Of a stretch of DNA of 40,645 bases, positions 23,971-31,652 are shown one piece after another. The translations under genes and the position numbers were made by a program. Source of the stretch: an uncultured Collinsella sp. (lineage in GTDB: Bacteria; Actinomycetota; Coriobacteriia; Coriobacteriales; Coriobacteriaceae); assembly GCA_902493515.1 (NCBI GenBank), contig CABUPE010000022.1, positions 1-40,645 of the forward strand, read 5' to 3'. The notes beneath the pieces were generated by a model, which was not told where the DNA came from, made no database searches, and saw only the letters and a list, made by a program, of their open reading frames with translations. Each line of letters opens with the position of its first letter. Position 1 is the stretch's first letter.

Positions 23971-26900
23971 ATGGCGAACACCCAGAACTATATTAACCAC
24001 CTGCTGCAGAACACCGGCATTACGCCGGCATGCAGCGAAGAAGAGCGCTTGGCTGCCGAGGATATCGCTCAGATCTTCCGCAACCACGGCTTTGACCCCG
24101 AGGTTCAGGAGTTCAATGCCCCGGCGCCCAGTAGGTTGGCATTTGCCGTTACCGGTATTCTTGCGTTTGCCGGCGCCCTGCTGATGGGCATCGGCGGCGG
24201 TATCGGCTTGGTCGGCACCTTGCTGGCCATTGTCGGTGCCGTGCTCTACGTGCTCGAGCGCACAGGGCATCCCGTGGTTTCGCGCCTGGGCAAGACGGGC
24301 GTGAGCCAAAATGTCATCGCCTACCACAAGGCCTCGGGCCCGCTCGCGTCTCCGCGCAACCGCCCGGTGGTCGTTGTCGCACACTACGACTCTCCCCGTG
24401 CTGAGCTGCTCGCCCGCGAGCCCTATGCTTCGTATCGTGCGCTCATCGCCAAGCTGTTGCCCGTTGCCACGATTGCCCCTGCTGCCGTTGCCATCCTGCG
24501 TATCCTGCCGCTCCCCGGCGCGCTCAAGGTTCTGCTGTGGATTGTCGCGATCCTCGCTTCCCTCGTTGCACTTGCCAACGCGGCAAACATCATCTCTAAC
24601 CGCCACGTTCTTCCCTATACGTCCGGCGCGGTGTGCAACAAGTCTTCTGTCGCCGCTATGCTCGGCGTTATGGACAACGTTGCTCCCTTCCAGGGCGAGA
24701 ACGAGTTTCCCGACGATGTTCCGTTCGATACCTATTTTGGGGAGCAGAAACGTCGTGCCGAGGAAATGGCGCGCGCGGCGGCGGAGTATGCCGCGGCCCA
24801 GCAGCAAAACGACTACGGCAACACCATCGAGTACGAAGAGCCTACCTACGCCGAGGACGAGTTCGGTCAGCCGATTGCTCCCGACGCTCAAACCGAGCCC
24901 GAACAGGGCGAGGCTTTTGACGAGCAGATTGAGGGCTTTGAGGGTGCGTCTGCCGACGAGACGCTGATTGGCGCCATCGTGCCCGAGGATCAGAATCAGG
25001 CTGTCCAGGCCGAAGAGTTCAATGACGAGGTTCCCGCTGCTGAGCCGGCGGAGGAGCCTGCCGCGGCCGAGCCCGAGCCCAAGCTCTATCGCAACGCCGC
25101 CGGCAACATCCGCTTTGGTTCGGATGCCATCCGTGCGCTCGGAATGCTTCCCGAGTCCTGCACGCTCGATTACGAGGAGGGCGAGGAGCCGACGTTTGAG
25201 CCCGAGCCTGCCCCCGTCGTGACTGCGCCTGCGCCCGCTGTCACCGTGGATGATGAGTCTGCCGCGGTTGCCGCTGCCGTTGCCGAGCCCGAGGCGGTGT
25301 CCGCGATCGATCCCGCGGCAGGACTGGACATTTTGGCTCCCGCCGCGCCGGCACAAGACGTTGCGGACGAGTCTGACGACGATTACGTTGAACAGCCGAG
25401 GCGCGTGTCTTACGAGAGCGATACTGATTTCTCGGCCGAGATTCCCGCGGCAACGCCCCATGCCGACATTGCATCCGCGTTCTCGTCGATTGGCGCCAGC
25501 GCTTCCAACTTCTTTAAGGGTGCACTTGCAAAGGGCAAGAAATTTGTCGACGACTTCGAGGAGAAGCGCGCTGCCGCACGCGAGGCTGCCGAGCAGGAGG
25601 CTATCGCTCAGCAGCAGGCAGCCGCGGCGGCACGTGAGCACGCGGCGCAAGAGTTCGAGCAGAACGAGGCTATGCAGTCCGCGCCCGTCGACGCCGCCGA
25701 AGCTACAACGTCTTTCGAGGCTCAGCAGCACGTCGATAGCACCATGTCGTTTGATGCCGCGCAGTTCGATTCCACGATAACGTTTGAAAAGCAGGGCACC
25801 GCGATTGCCGAGCCCCTTCCTGTTTCCGATGGACAGGGCGACGCGGCAGACGATGACGAGCCTATTGATGCTGCCGAAATTCAGGATGCGACCGAGGACG
25901 AGCCCGTCGAGGTCAACTCTGACGAAGAGCAGTACGCGGCAGCCGAGCAAGATGATTTGACCGAGGTCGAGCAGGAGGAAGTGTCTGCGGTTTCCGAGGC
26001 TCCCGAGACAGATGAGTCGAGGCCTTACTCCACGCAGATTTTCACCATGCCGACTCCGAGTGGTTCCGGTGCCACGGTTGCCAATGTCGCTCCCACCCAG
26101 GACGAAACGGTCGATTCCCTTATGGCCCAGATTTCCTCCCAGGCATCGCCGCGTCCGCAGATGAATGTTCCCGATCCGGCGTCGGCACCGTCGCCTGCGC
26201 CCTCCTCGTCTCCGCTGGCTTCGGTCCCCGATCCATCGCTGCCGTCGATGAAGCAGGCAAACGTTGCGTCTCGCACGTCGCTGTTCGACCTTCCCGATCC
26301 CTCTGCCCAGGTCAACGACCCCTTTGCTACTGCTCAGGGTCCCGAACCCACATCGGCACCCGTTGCGCCTCCTATGCCCGTTGCGCCGGGCGCGCAGCCG
26401 ATCGAGACCATTTCAGCTCCCGCCCCGGCGGCACCCAAGTCTCGTAAGCGCGGCCTGGGTGGCCTGTTCGGTCGTAAAAAGAAAAACGAGCAGGACAGCA
26501 TGAGTGACTGGCTGGGCGTCGAAGACGATTACGATGCCAAGAAGTCCGGTCGCGGTATCGGTTCGTGGGATAACTTCGAGGACGATAACGATGGCTGGAA
26601 GGGTGGCGCTACGTCTTCCGATGGCGCTTCTTCCGAAGATATGCTCTCGGCTGTCGCCTCTATGGGCGATGATGAGCTGCTCGGTCACGATATCTGGTTT
26701 GTGGCAACCGGCGCCTCGGATTGTGATGGCGCCGGCATGAAGGCCTTCTTGGCTTCGCATCGCGATAAGCTCCGCGGCGTATTCTTCATCAATCTTGAAT
26801 CCGTCGGCGCTGGCAGGCTTTCGGTGGTGACGGTCGAGGGCGAACAGCAGCTGCTCAAGGGCGATCGCCGCATCATGAACCTGGTCAGCAAGGTGTGCAA

Positions 26901-27117
26901 GTCGTTCCATGTCGATTGTGGCGCGCTCGAGATGCCCTATGCCAAGACCGATGCCTATGCCGCGCTTGAGGCGAGCCGCCGAGCCCTCACCATCGCCGGC
27001 GTGGACGGCACGCGTCTGGCTTGCGCTCGTACCGAGGACGACCTGCCCCACAATGTCAACCCGACGAACATTGCCACGGTATCCGAGGTCGTGACCGAGG
27101 TTATCCGCCGTTCGTAG
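23971..27117 (+). CDS. M28-peptidase-like membrane protein with a very large disordered insert
   Basis: 1048 residues from the ATG at 23971 (GGAG 5 bases upstream); the frame is open 150 bases further but without a site. Residues 1-240 look like the first half of an M28 peptidase (VVVVAHYDSPRAEL, H138 and D140 matching the zinc HxD motif), carrying hydrophobic segments at about 58-95 and 162-206. Residues about 245-900 are low complexity: Ala, Glu, Asp, Pro and Ser rich, strongly acidic. Residues about 906-1048 resume the M28 fold (HDIWFVATGASDCDGAGMKAFL, FFINLESVGAG, PHNVNPTNIATVSEVVTEVI). The bridging Asp (usual DN) reads CN, and the catalytic Glu pair aligns with SD, so it may be an inactive relative. 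A small membrane protein follows 21 bp downstream. Confidence 0.8.
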   Translation: MANTQNYINHLLQNTGITPACSEEERLAAEDIAQIFRNHGFDPEVQEFNAPAPSRLAFAVTGILAFAGALLMGIGGGIGLVGTLLAIVGAVLYVLERTGHPVVSRLGKTGVSQNVIAYHKASGPLASPRNRPVVVVAHYDSPRAELLAREPYASYRALIAKLLPVATIAPAAVAILRILPLPGALKVLLWIVAILASLVALANAANIISNRHVLPYTSGAVCNKSSVAAMLGVMDNVAPFQGENEFPDDVPFDTYFGEQKRRAEEMARAAAEYAAAQQQNDYGNTIEYEEPTYAEDEFGQPIAPDAQTEPEQGEAFDEQIEGFEGASADETLIGAIVPEDQNQAVQAEEFNDEVPAAEPAEEPAAAEPEPKLYRNAAGNIRFGSDAIRALGMLPESCTLDYEEGEEPTFEPEPAPVVTAPAPAVTVDDESAAVAAAVAEPEAVSAIDPAAGLDILAPAAPAQDVADESDDDYVEQPRRVSYESDTDFSAEIPAATPHADIASAFSSIGASASNFFKGALAKGKKFVDDFEEKRAAAREAAEQEAIAQQQAAAAAREHAAQEFEQNEAMQSAPVDAAEATTSFEAQQHVDSTMSFDAAQFDSTITFEKQGTAIAEPLPVSDGQGDAADDDEPIDAAEIQDATEDEPVEVNSDEEQYAAAEQDDLTEVEQEEVSAVSEAPETDESRPYSTQIFTMPTPSGSGATVANVAPTQDETVDSLMAQISSQASPRPQMNVPDPASAPSPAPSSSPLASVPDPSLPSMKQANVASRTSLFDLPDPSAQVNDPFATAQGPEPTSAPVAPPMPVAPGAQPIETISAPAPAAPKSRKRGLGGLFGRKKKNEQDSMSDWLGVEDDYDAKKSGRGIGSWDNFEDDNDGWKGGATSSDGASSEDMLSAVASMGDDELLGHDIWFVATGASDCDGAGMKAFLASHRDKLRGVFFINLESVGAGRLSVVTVEGEQQLLKGDRRIMNLVSKVCKSFHVDCGALEMPYAKTDAYAALEASRRALTIAGVDGTRLACARTEDDLPHNVNPTNIATVSEVVTEVIRRS

Positions 27118-27138
27118 ACGGAGCTCTAAGGAGTCAAC

Positions 27139-27357
27139 GTGTTTTCGTATATTAAGCGCCATTGGCCTGTCTACGTGATTTTGACCTTGATTGCCATTGC
27201 GTTAGGATTTGGGGCTGCCTACATCGTGGGTGCAAAGGGCTCGACCCCCGCCTCCGCAATCAGCGAAGAGGTGGAGCAAGAACAGAGTACGGGTGCCGAT
27301 GGGATTCCTGAGTCCGAGCAAGCAATCGTTGATGGTGGATCTTCGTCTGCAGAGTAG
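27139..27357 (+). CDS. Small single-pass membrane protein
   Basis: 72 residues from GTG with TAAGGAG 7 bases upstream. One transmembrane helix (VYVILTLIAIALGFGAAYIVGA, about 11-32) after a short basic N-terminus, then an acidic, Ser/Glu-rich tail with no fold that I recognise. It starts 21 bp after the M28-like gene and precedes a terminator, so it is probably the second gene of that unit. Function unknown. Confidence 0.75.
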   Translation: MFSYIKRHWPVYVILTLIAIALGFGAAYIVGAKGSTPASAISEEVEQEQSTGADGIPESEQAIVDGGSSSAE

Positions 27358-27380
27358 ATACGGCGATTTACATGATTGAA

Positions 27381-27416
27381 AGCGGGCGAGCCAGGGGACT
27401 GTCTCGCCCGCTTTTT
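27381..27416 (+). terminator. Terminator between convergent genes
   Basis: A 10-bp stem (27381-27390 with 27403-27412, 12-base loop) followed by TTTTT. It ends the M28-like unit and may also act weakly on the converging adhesin transcript. Confidence 0.85.
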
Positions 27417-27423
27417 CATCGCG

Positions 27424-30400
27424 CTAGCGCTTCTTTGGGATCGACCTAAGGCGAGCGAACCATAGGGCTGCGACACCCGAGGTCAGGAGCGCGGTGATGC
27501 AAGCGGCGATGGGAGCTGATCCTGTTGCCGGTAGGTCCTGCGGTAGGGTACAGCGTTGAATGACGCTGTCCTCGTCATGTGACTCAAGTTTATCGCCGCC
27601 ACCGTTGCGGCAAAGATCGACGCGCGCGCTGTTGGTGAGTGCGGTTTGGGGCGTATAAGCCGACGTTGCCTGCATGTGTACGACTGCGCCCCGAGCGTCT
27701 GTGCCAAGGATTGCTTTGGCATCGTCAAGGTCGTCGTGCTCATCTTTGAGATCATCGCGGGTCCAAGAATCCACATCGCTTCGAGTCGTAAAGTCGGCGG
27801 CTACCGCACCGTATTCAATTCGAATGCCCGTTACGACGGTATTGGACGCAAGGTCGAGTTCTTTCGCCTCGAGTGTGGTGGATTCCGTGGTCGAGACATC
27901 CGCCTTCCAGAGGTGCCAGCCGTCGTAATCGACGAGGCGGCAATCCTCACCCAGACTCTCCCTTACTTCGTCGGACTCAAGCCAAGGATTTTCGTGCCCA
28001 TCGTCAAGTGTCGCGTTTGCCGGCTCATCGACGTCTGTCGAGTCCAACGGCGTCGTGCGATACCACACGTTGCACAGACCATTGAGGTCGCCGATGGCGA
28101 CGGGGGTTTCGATTGAGACGAATCTCGCCGTGCCGTCTTTGGCGCACTCAAGATCATCGGTAATCGTAAACTCATCAACCCAAGTAGCGGAATCGTTTCG
28201 AGCGTCGATGGTATAGGAGAAAAGTCCATCCGTATTAGTTTGCGTCGCGGCGCGATTTTTACCATCGCCGTTGGCCAGCAGACCCTTTTCGATAGGCTGG
28301 ACAAGTTCCTGACGCTTGTCGACCTGCCCCTTGATCTCGATGGGCGCATCCTTCATTGCGACGGATTGGACTTCTCCCGTTTCCTTTATTTCAAACGTTA
28401 TCTCCTCGGCAAGGTCATAGGTTCGCGGAGACATCATTTCGCGCAACGAGTAGGTGCCGGGTGCAAGATGTTCGACGCGGTGTGGCTTGTCGGATGAGGT
28501 CCAGGAGTCTATTTCGGTTTTATCGGGACCATATAAGGTGAGCTGTGCGCCTTCCACTTCCTGCTCACCGCTTGCATCGACCTTGGAGATATCAACCTTG
28601 GTGTAATCGTCGGATACGTTAAGCCGTGCTTCTACAACGGGTGTTTTCTGGTCGGCATAAGTAAGGTCGACAATATGGGTTGTCCGATCGAGCAAGAAGC
28701 CTGCCGGCGCTTGAGTCTCGACAACCTCGTAGCGTGCGGTGCCAGATCCCAGCGGGAGGTTGTCCGCGCATGCTTCTCCAGTTTCATCCGTCGTGACGGT
28801 AGCGACAGTCTCACCGTCGAGCGCGGCAATGCTACCGTCGGGGCGCACGATATCACCCGAGGCACGGATCTCAAAGACGGCGCCCGCGAGGCTGCTGCCG
28901 TCAACGGCATCGGTTTTAGCGATCCTGATGTTTCCGGTCGCGGCGTGGTCATAATACGAGGCGATTGCAATGGGCGTTAGGTTCATGTCGGCGGGTATGT
29001 TTACCTTGATCTCTTCGCCGACAAGATAGGGCTCTTTGGCCGAGGTTTCGCGTACATAATAGGTGCCCGGCACGAGCGATTCGGGCAGTGTGACGGTCCC
29101 GGTCGCGTCAGTCGTAAAGGTGTCCATTACGTTATGTGCTGGATACCAGCAAGTTTGTGAGACAGGTTCGTGATTGCTGTCGAGGAGTTGGAAGGTGAAT
29201 CCGGCTAGTGGAACAGAAGCGCCTGTTTGGGCATCGCGTTTTACAATCTGGAGATGCGTCGACAGCGCGTGGTTGTCCACGATATATTGAAGCTCGGCGC
29301 CGTTGGAAATCTGATTGGCCCCGACGGTCCATTCCCCTGCACGTTTAAAACCCTCGGGGACGGTTTCCGGAACCTCGCGAATCGTGTAGCCGGCACGGTC
29401 GTATGGGACGGCTCCGTGGACACCGGCGGGTCGCTTGCCTGCGCCGAACCATGCTTCGGGCTGATCTTTGGTGGAGGCAAAGCCATAGATGTTTGTGGTC
29501 AGTGTGCCAACAACCTGCTGAGAACTGTTGCTGACAACCTCAAAGACAACACCACCCGCCGGTTGCTCCAGGCCGGATTGGTCGCTATTGCCGTAATCCT
29601 TGAATTTGGAAATCTCAAGGTCAAACGCAATGGGGATATCGGAAATGCGAGATTCGATCTCGACCACGCCTGAATCGCCGAGCTGGTCGGCTCCAACGGT
29701 ATAGGTCCAGCTGTCGTTGGATGGCAGGTAGCCCTCGGGGGCTTTTGATTCGTAGATGGTAAAGGTTCCTAAGGGGATATCGACGAGGGTAGCCCGACCG
29801 CTTTCGTCGGTCGTGAGGATTTGCGCCCATCCAGGGGTTGATTGCGACACACACGTGAACTCTGCTCCTGCGAGTGAAGATCCCACCTGGGGGCCGGCAT
29901 TCGTCGCGGCATCGAGTTTTACGATACGCAGGTTGATGGTGCCGGGCTGTTCATCAATGGCGACCCGCCCGCCGTCATTCCCCGTGGTAAAGGCAATACG
30001 ATCGTGGCGGGGGACATAGCCGGCCGGCGCCTTCGTTTCAACTAGGTAGTATGCCGTGTTGGGCAGAAGTGTTGCTTGCGCTCGACCGTTGCTGTCCATC
30101 TTGATGGTGCCGACACGCGCGCCGCTGGCGCTCTCAAAAATATCGAATGTTGCCCCGGTAAACTGATAGGTATTGTTTCCGCTGGTAATAACGGTGTTGG
30201 CAGACTGCTTTTGGAAGGAAACAGAGACCGCCGGCAGTACATAGAGCATGTCTTGACGTTTGCTGCCGCCCGATACGGCCCCTAGATAGCGTCGCGCGCG
30301 GTGCGGAGCGGCTTTGATGCTTCCTGATTTTGCGCTGTCGTGGAGCCACCGCGCAGCCGCCACGACTTCATTGTCGGCGGTAAAGTGTCCGCTCTTGGTT

Positions 30401-30855
30401 TTACCCTGAGCGGTCGTGTAGGAGTAGGTGCCGTCGACATGGGTAGTGCCGTTGAGCATCCATACGGCAAGCTGGGTGGCGGCGCGGGCGCGATCGGGTG
30501 AAAGATGGTAACCGCCAAACGACGTGGCGGTAGGATATCCGTGACAAACGATTGCCGCGAACTCGTCGTCGAGCCACACCCAGCCTTGATCAAAGTTGAG
30601 CCATGGGCCACCCGGTTTGGTGGGGCCGGGGCGCTCCTGGTTCATGCAGTAGGCAATCGAGGTGTCTTGAGCTTCATACTTGCCGATGAAGAAGGGTCCA
30701 CAATCATCGCTAATAGTGCGGAAGCCGAGCTGGTCGTAGCCATCAACGGCAAATGCGGCTCCCGGTGCCAGGCAGCCGAAAAGCAGGAAGAGGAGCAGGA
30801 GCAGCGGACCTGTTGCGATTGCGCTGTGGACAGAGTGCGTGGGTGCGTTGGACAT
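27424..30855 (-). CDS. Cell-wall-anchored thioester-domain adhesin with Cna-B/SpaA repeats
   Basis: 1143 residues. A signal peptide (about 1-36, long Leu run then AFA) is followed by a thioester domain: Cys70 in IAYCMNQ and Gln128 in ATQLAVWML are the residues expected to form the internal Cys-Gln thioester, which can bond covalently to host amines. About six SpaA/Cna-B-like repeats follow, each ending in an E-box (YYLVETKAPAGY, FTIYESKAPEGY, YTIREVPETVPEGF, YYVRETSAKEPY, YEVVETQAPAGF, YSLREMMSPRTY), most with the Glu needed for isopeptide bonds. A non-repeat domain of about 280 residues precedes the sorting signal LPATG (about residue 1108), hydrophobic stretch and RLRSIPKKR tail. AAGGAG lies upstream of ATG. 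No sortase gene is in the window. Confidence 0.92.
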   Translation of the reverse strand: MSNAPTHSVHSAIATGPLLLLLFLLFGCLAPGAAFAVDGYDQLGFRTISDDCGPFFIGKYEAQDTSIAYCMNQERPGPTKPGGPWLNFDQGWVWLDDEFAAIVCHGYPTATSFGGYHLSPDRARAATQLAVWMLNGTTHVDGTYSYTTAQGKTKSGHFTADNEVVAAARWLHDSAKSGSIKAAPHRARRYLGAVSGGSKRQDMLYVLPAVSVSFQKQSANTVITSGNNTYQFTGATFDIFESASGARVGTIKMDSNGRAQATLLPNTAYYLVETKAPAGYVPRHDRIAFTTGNDGGRVAIDEQPGTINLRIVKLDAATNAGPQVGSSLAGAEFTCVSQSTPGWAQILTTDESGRATLVDIPLGTFTIYESKAPEGYLPSNDSWTYTVGADQLGDSGVVEIESRISDIPIAFDLEISKFKDYGNSDQSGLEQPAGGVVFEVVSNSSQQVVGTLTTNIYGFASTKDQPEAWFGAGKRPAGVHGAVPYDRAGYTIREVPETVPEGFKRAGEWTVGANQISNGAELQYIVDNHALSTHLQIVKRDAQTGASVPLAGFTFQLLDSNHEPVSQTCWYPAHNVMDTFTTDATGTVTLPESLVPGTYYVRETSAKEPYLVGEEIKVNIPADMNLTPIAIASYYDHAATGNIRIAKTDAVDGSSLAGAVFEIRASGDIVRPDGSIAALDGETVATVTTDETGEACADNLPLGSGTARYEVVETQAPAGFLLDRTTHIVDLTYADQKTPVVEARLNVSDDYTKVDISKVDASGEQEVEGAQLTLYGPDKTEIDSWTSSDKPHRVEHLAPGTYSLREMMSPRTYDLAEEITFEIKETGEVQSVAMKDAPIEIKGQVDKRQELVQPIEKGLLANGDGKNRAATQTNTDGLFSYTIDARNDSATWVDEFTITDDLECAKDGTARFVSIETPVAIGDLNGLCNVWYRTTPLDSTDVDEPANATLDDGHENPWLESDEVRESLGEDCRLVDYDGWHLWKADVSTTESTTLEAKELDLASNTVVTGIRIEYGAVAADFTTRSDVDSWTRDDLKDEHDDLDDAKAILGTDARGAVVHMQATSAYTPQTALTNSARVDLCRNGGGDKLESHDEDSVIQRCTLPQDLPATGSAPIAACITALLTSGVAALWFARLRSIPKKR

Positions 30856-31109
30856 GGCTGCTCCTTATCCCTCGTGCGCCGCATGGGGAGGCTGCGACGC
30901 GTAGGATGAGGCTACCCCCGAGGTTCATGCGGGTAAGTACCGGAGCCTGACCAAAAGCTTGCCCAATTCCTGACAAATTGAGCTCAAATACAACAATCAA
31001 GCAAAAGCGCAGGTAGAAGATAGGGAGAACAGGAGGTCAAAGGTCCTCATCTCCACAATTGACGCGATTTTCAAACGAATCTCCACAGCTAAAACAAGCA
31101 TCGCCACCC
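30856..31109. other. Non-coding gap upstream of the adhesin
   Basis: I see no gene here. The part nearest the adhesin must hold its promoter and ribosome site (AAGGAG on minus at about 30861-30866); no convincing -35/-10 pair could be picked out. The right end runs into the tRNA-Gly promoter. Confidence 0.5.
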
Positions 31110-31139
31110 TTGTATCGAACAAGACAACCGCGTTATACT
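31110..31139 (+). promoter_or_regulatory. tRNA-Gly promoter
   Basis: TTGTAT (31110-31115) and TATACT (31134-31139) with an 18-bp spacer, 13 bp before the tRNA. Confidence 0.7.
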
Positions 31140-31152
31140 AGCCAACACACAA

Positions 31153-31227
31153 GCGGGCATCGCCAAGTGGTAAGGCATCAGCTTCCCAAGCTGACACTCG
31201 CGGGTTCGAGTCCCGTTGCCCGCTCCA
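31153..31227 (+). tRNA. tRNA-Gly (anticodon CCC)
   Basis: Full cloverleaf: acceptor GCGGGCA (31153-31159) pairs TGCCCGC (31217-31223). The anticodon stem TCAGC/GCTGA closes loop TTCCCAA with anticodon CCC at 31185-31187. The T-arm is CGGGTTCGAGTCCCG (31201-31215), the discriminator is T and CCA is encoded (31225-31227). It reads GGG codons. The 3' end is copied twice downstream. Confidence 0.97.
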
Positions 31228-31240
31228 GTAAAAAGCACAA

Positions 31241-31270
31241 GCACGGCAGCGTTACGTTGCCGTGCTTTTT
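31241..31270 (+). terminator. Terminator after tRNA-Gly
   Basis: An 11-bp stem (31241-31251 with 31255-31265, one G-T pair, loop TTA) followed by five T residues. Confidence 0.88.
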
Positions 31271-31282
31271 ACTACCAAGCGC

Positions 31283-31297
31283 CGGGACTCGAACCCG
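31283..31297 (-). repeat. Inverted copy of the tRNA-Gly T-arm
   Basis: CGGGACTCGAACCCG is the exact reverse complement of the tRNA-Gly T-arm at 31201-31215 (16 bp counting the next base). No other tRNA part accompanies it, so it is not a second tRNA gene. Confidence 0.85.
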
Positions 31298-31317
31298 CCA
31301 GGGTGCGAGCGTTAAGC

Positions 31318-31364
31318 AAACGCGAAGCGTTTGTAGCGAGCAGGCGAAGGCGCCGACAGGCGCC
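31318..31364. repeat. Mini-hairpins in the tRNA-Gly tail
   Basis: Two compact hairpins: 31318-31332 (AAAC-GCGAAGC-GTTT, a GCGAAGC cap) and 31349-31364 (GGCGCC-GACA-GGCGCC). The order T-arm copy, AAACGC hairpin, GGCGC hairpin is repeated in the tRNA-Lys tail. Confidence 0.7.
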
Positions 31365-31367
31365 TGA

Positions 31368-31419
31368 AGCCGGTGCGTATTTGCGAAGCAAATACGCGGA
31401 TGTCCCGTTGCCCGCTCCA
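31368..31419 (+). repeat. 52-bp repeat ending in the tRNA-Gly 3' end, copy 1
   Basis: It contains a 23-bp GCGAAGC-capped hairpin (31375-31397) and ends with the 17-bp tRNA-Gly 3' end including CCA (31403-31419). 50 of 52 bases match the copy at 31499-31550. Confidence 0.85.
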
Positions 31420-31498
31420 TCGAGTACGGGGGACCTCGGGAACGTCGGGTCCAACCCGCTGTGCCCGTGCGTGTGCGCGGACCGGGTCTGCCGACCGC

Positions 31499-31550
31499 AG
31501 CCGGTGCGGATTTGCGAAGCAAATACGCGGACGTCCCGTTGCCCGCTCCA
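31499..31550 (+). repeat. 52-bp repeat ending in the tRNA-Gly 3' end, copy 2
   Basis: Differs from copy 1 at two positions. It has the same capped hairpin (31506-31528) and the same 17-bp tRNA 3' end (31534-31550). The 79 bp between the copies (31420-31498) are GC-rich with no gene visible. Confidence 0.85.
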
Positions 31551-31652
31551 ATTCCAAAATGTTAGGTTAATGCCTGCTGCCCATACTTGCACCTGCGCAC
31601 GGTACAATGGATGGGTTACGACCAACGTGCCAATAACCAAAAAGGAGCCGCT

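Noticed and set aside
23920..25950. 676-codon open frame on minus opposite the M28-like gene
   Set aside because: Low-complexity Arg/Leu/Gly/Val product mirroring the repetitive insert; no start signal.
31283..31297. Second tRNA on the minus strand
   Set aside because: Only the T-arm is present; no acceptor, D or anticodon arms can be built.
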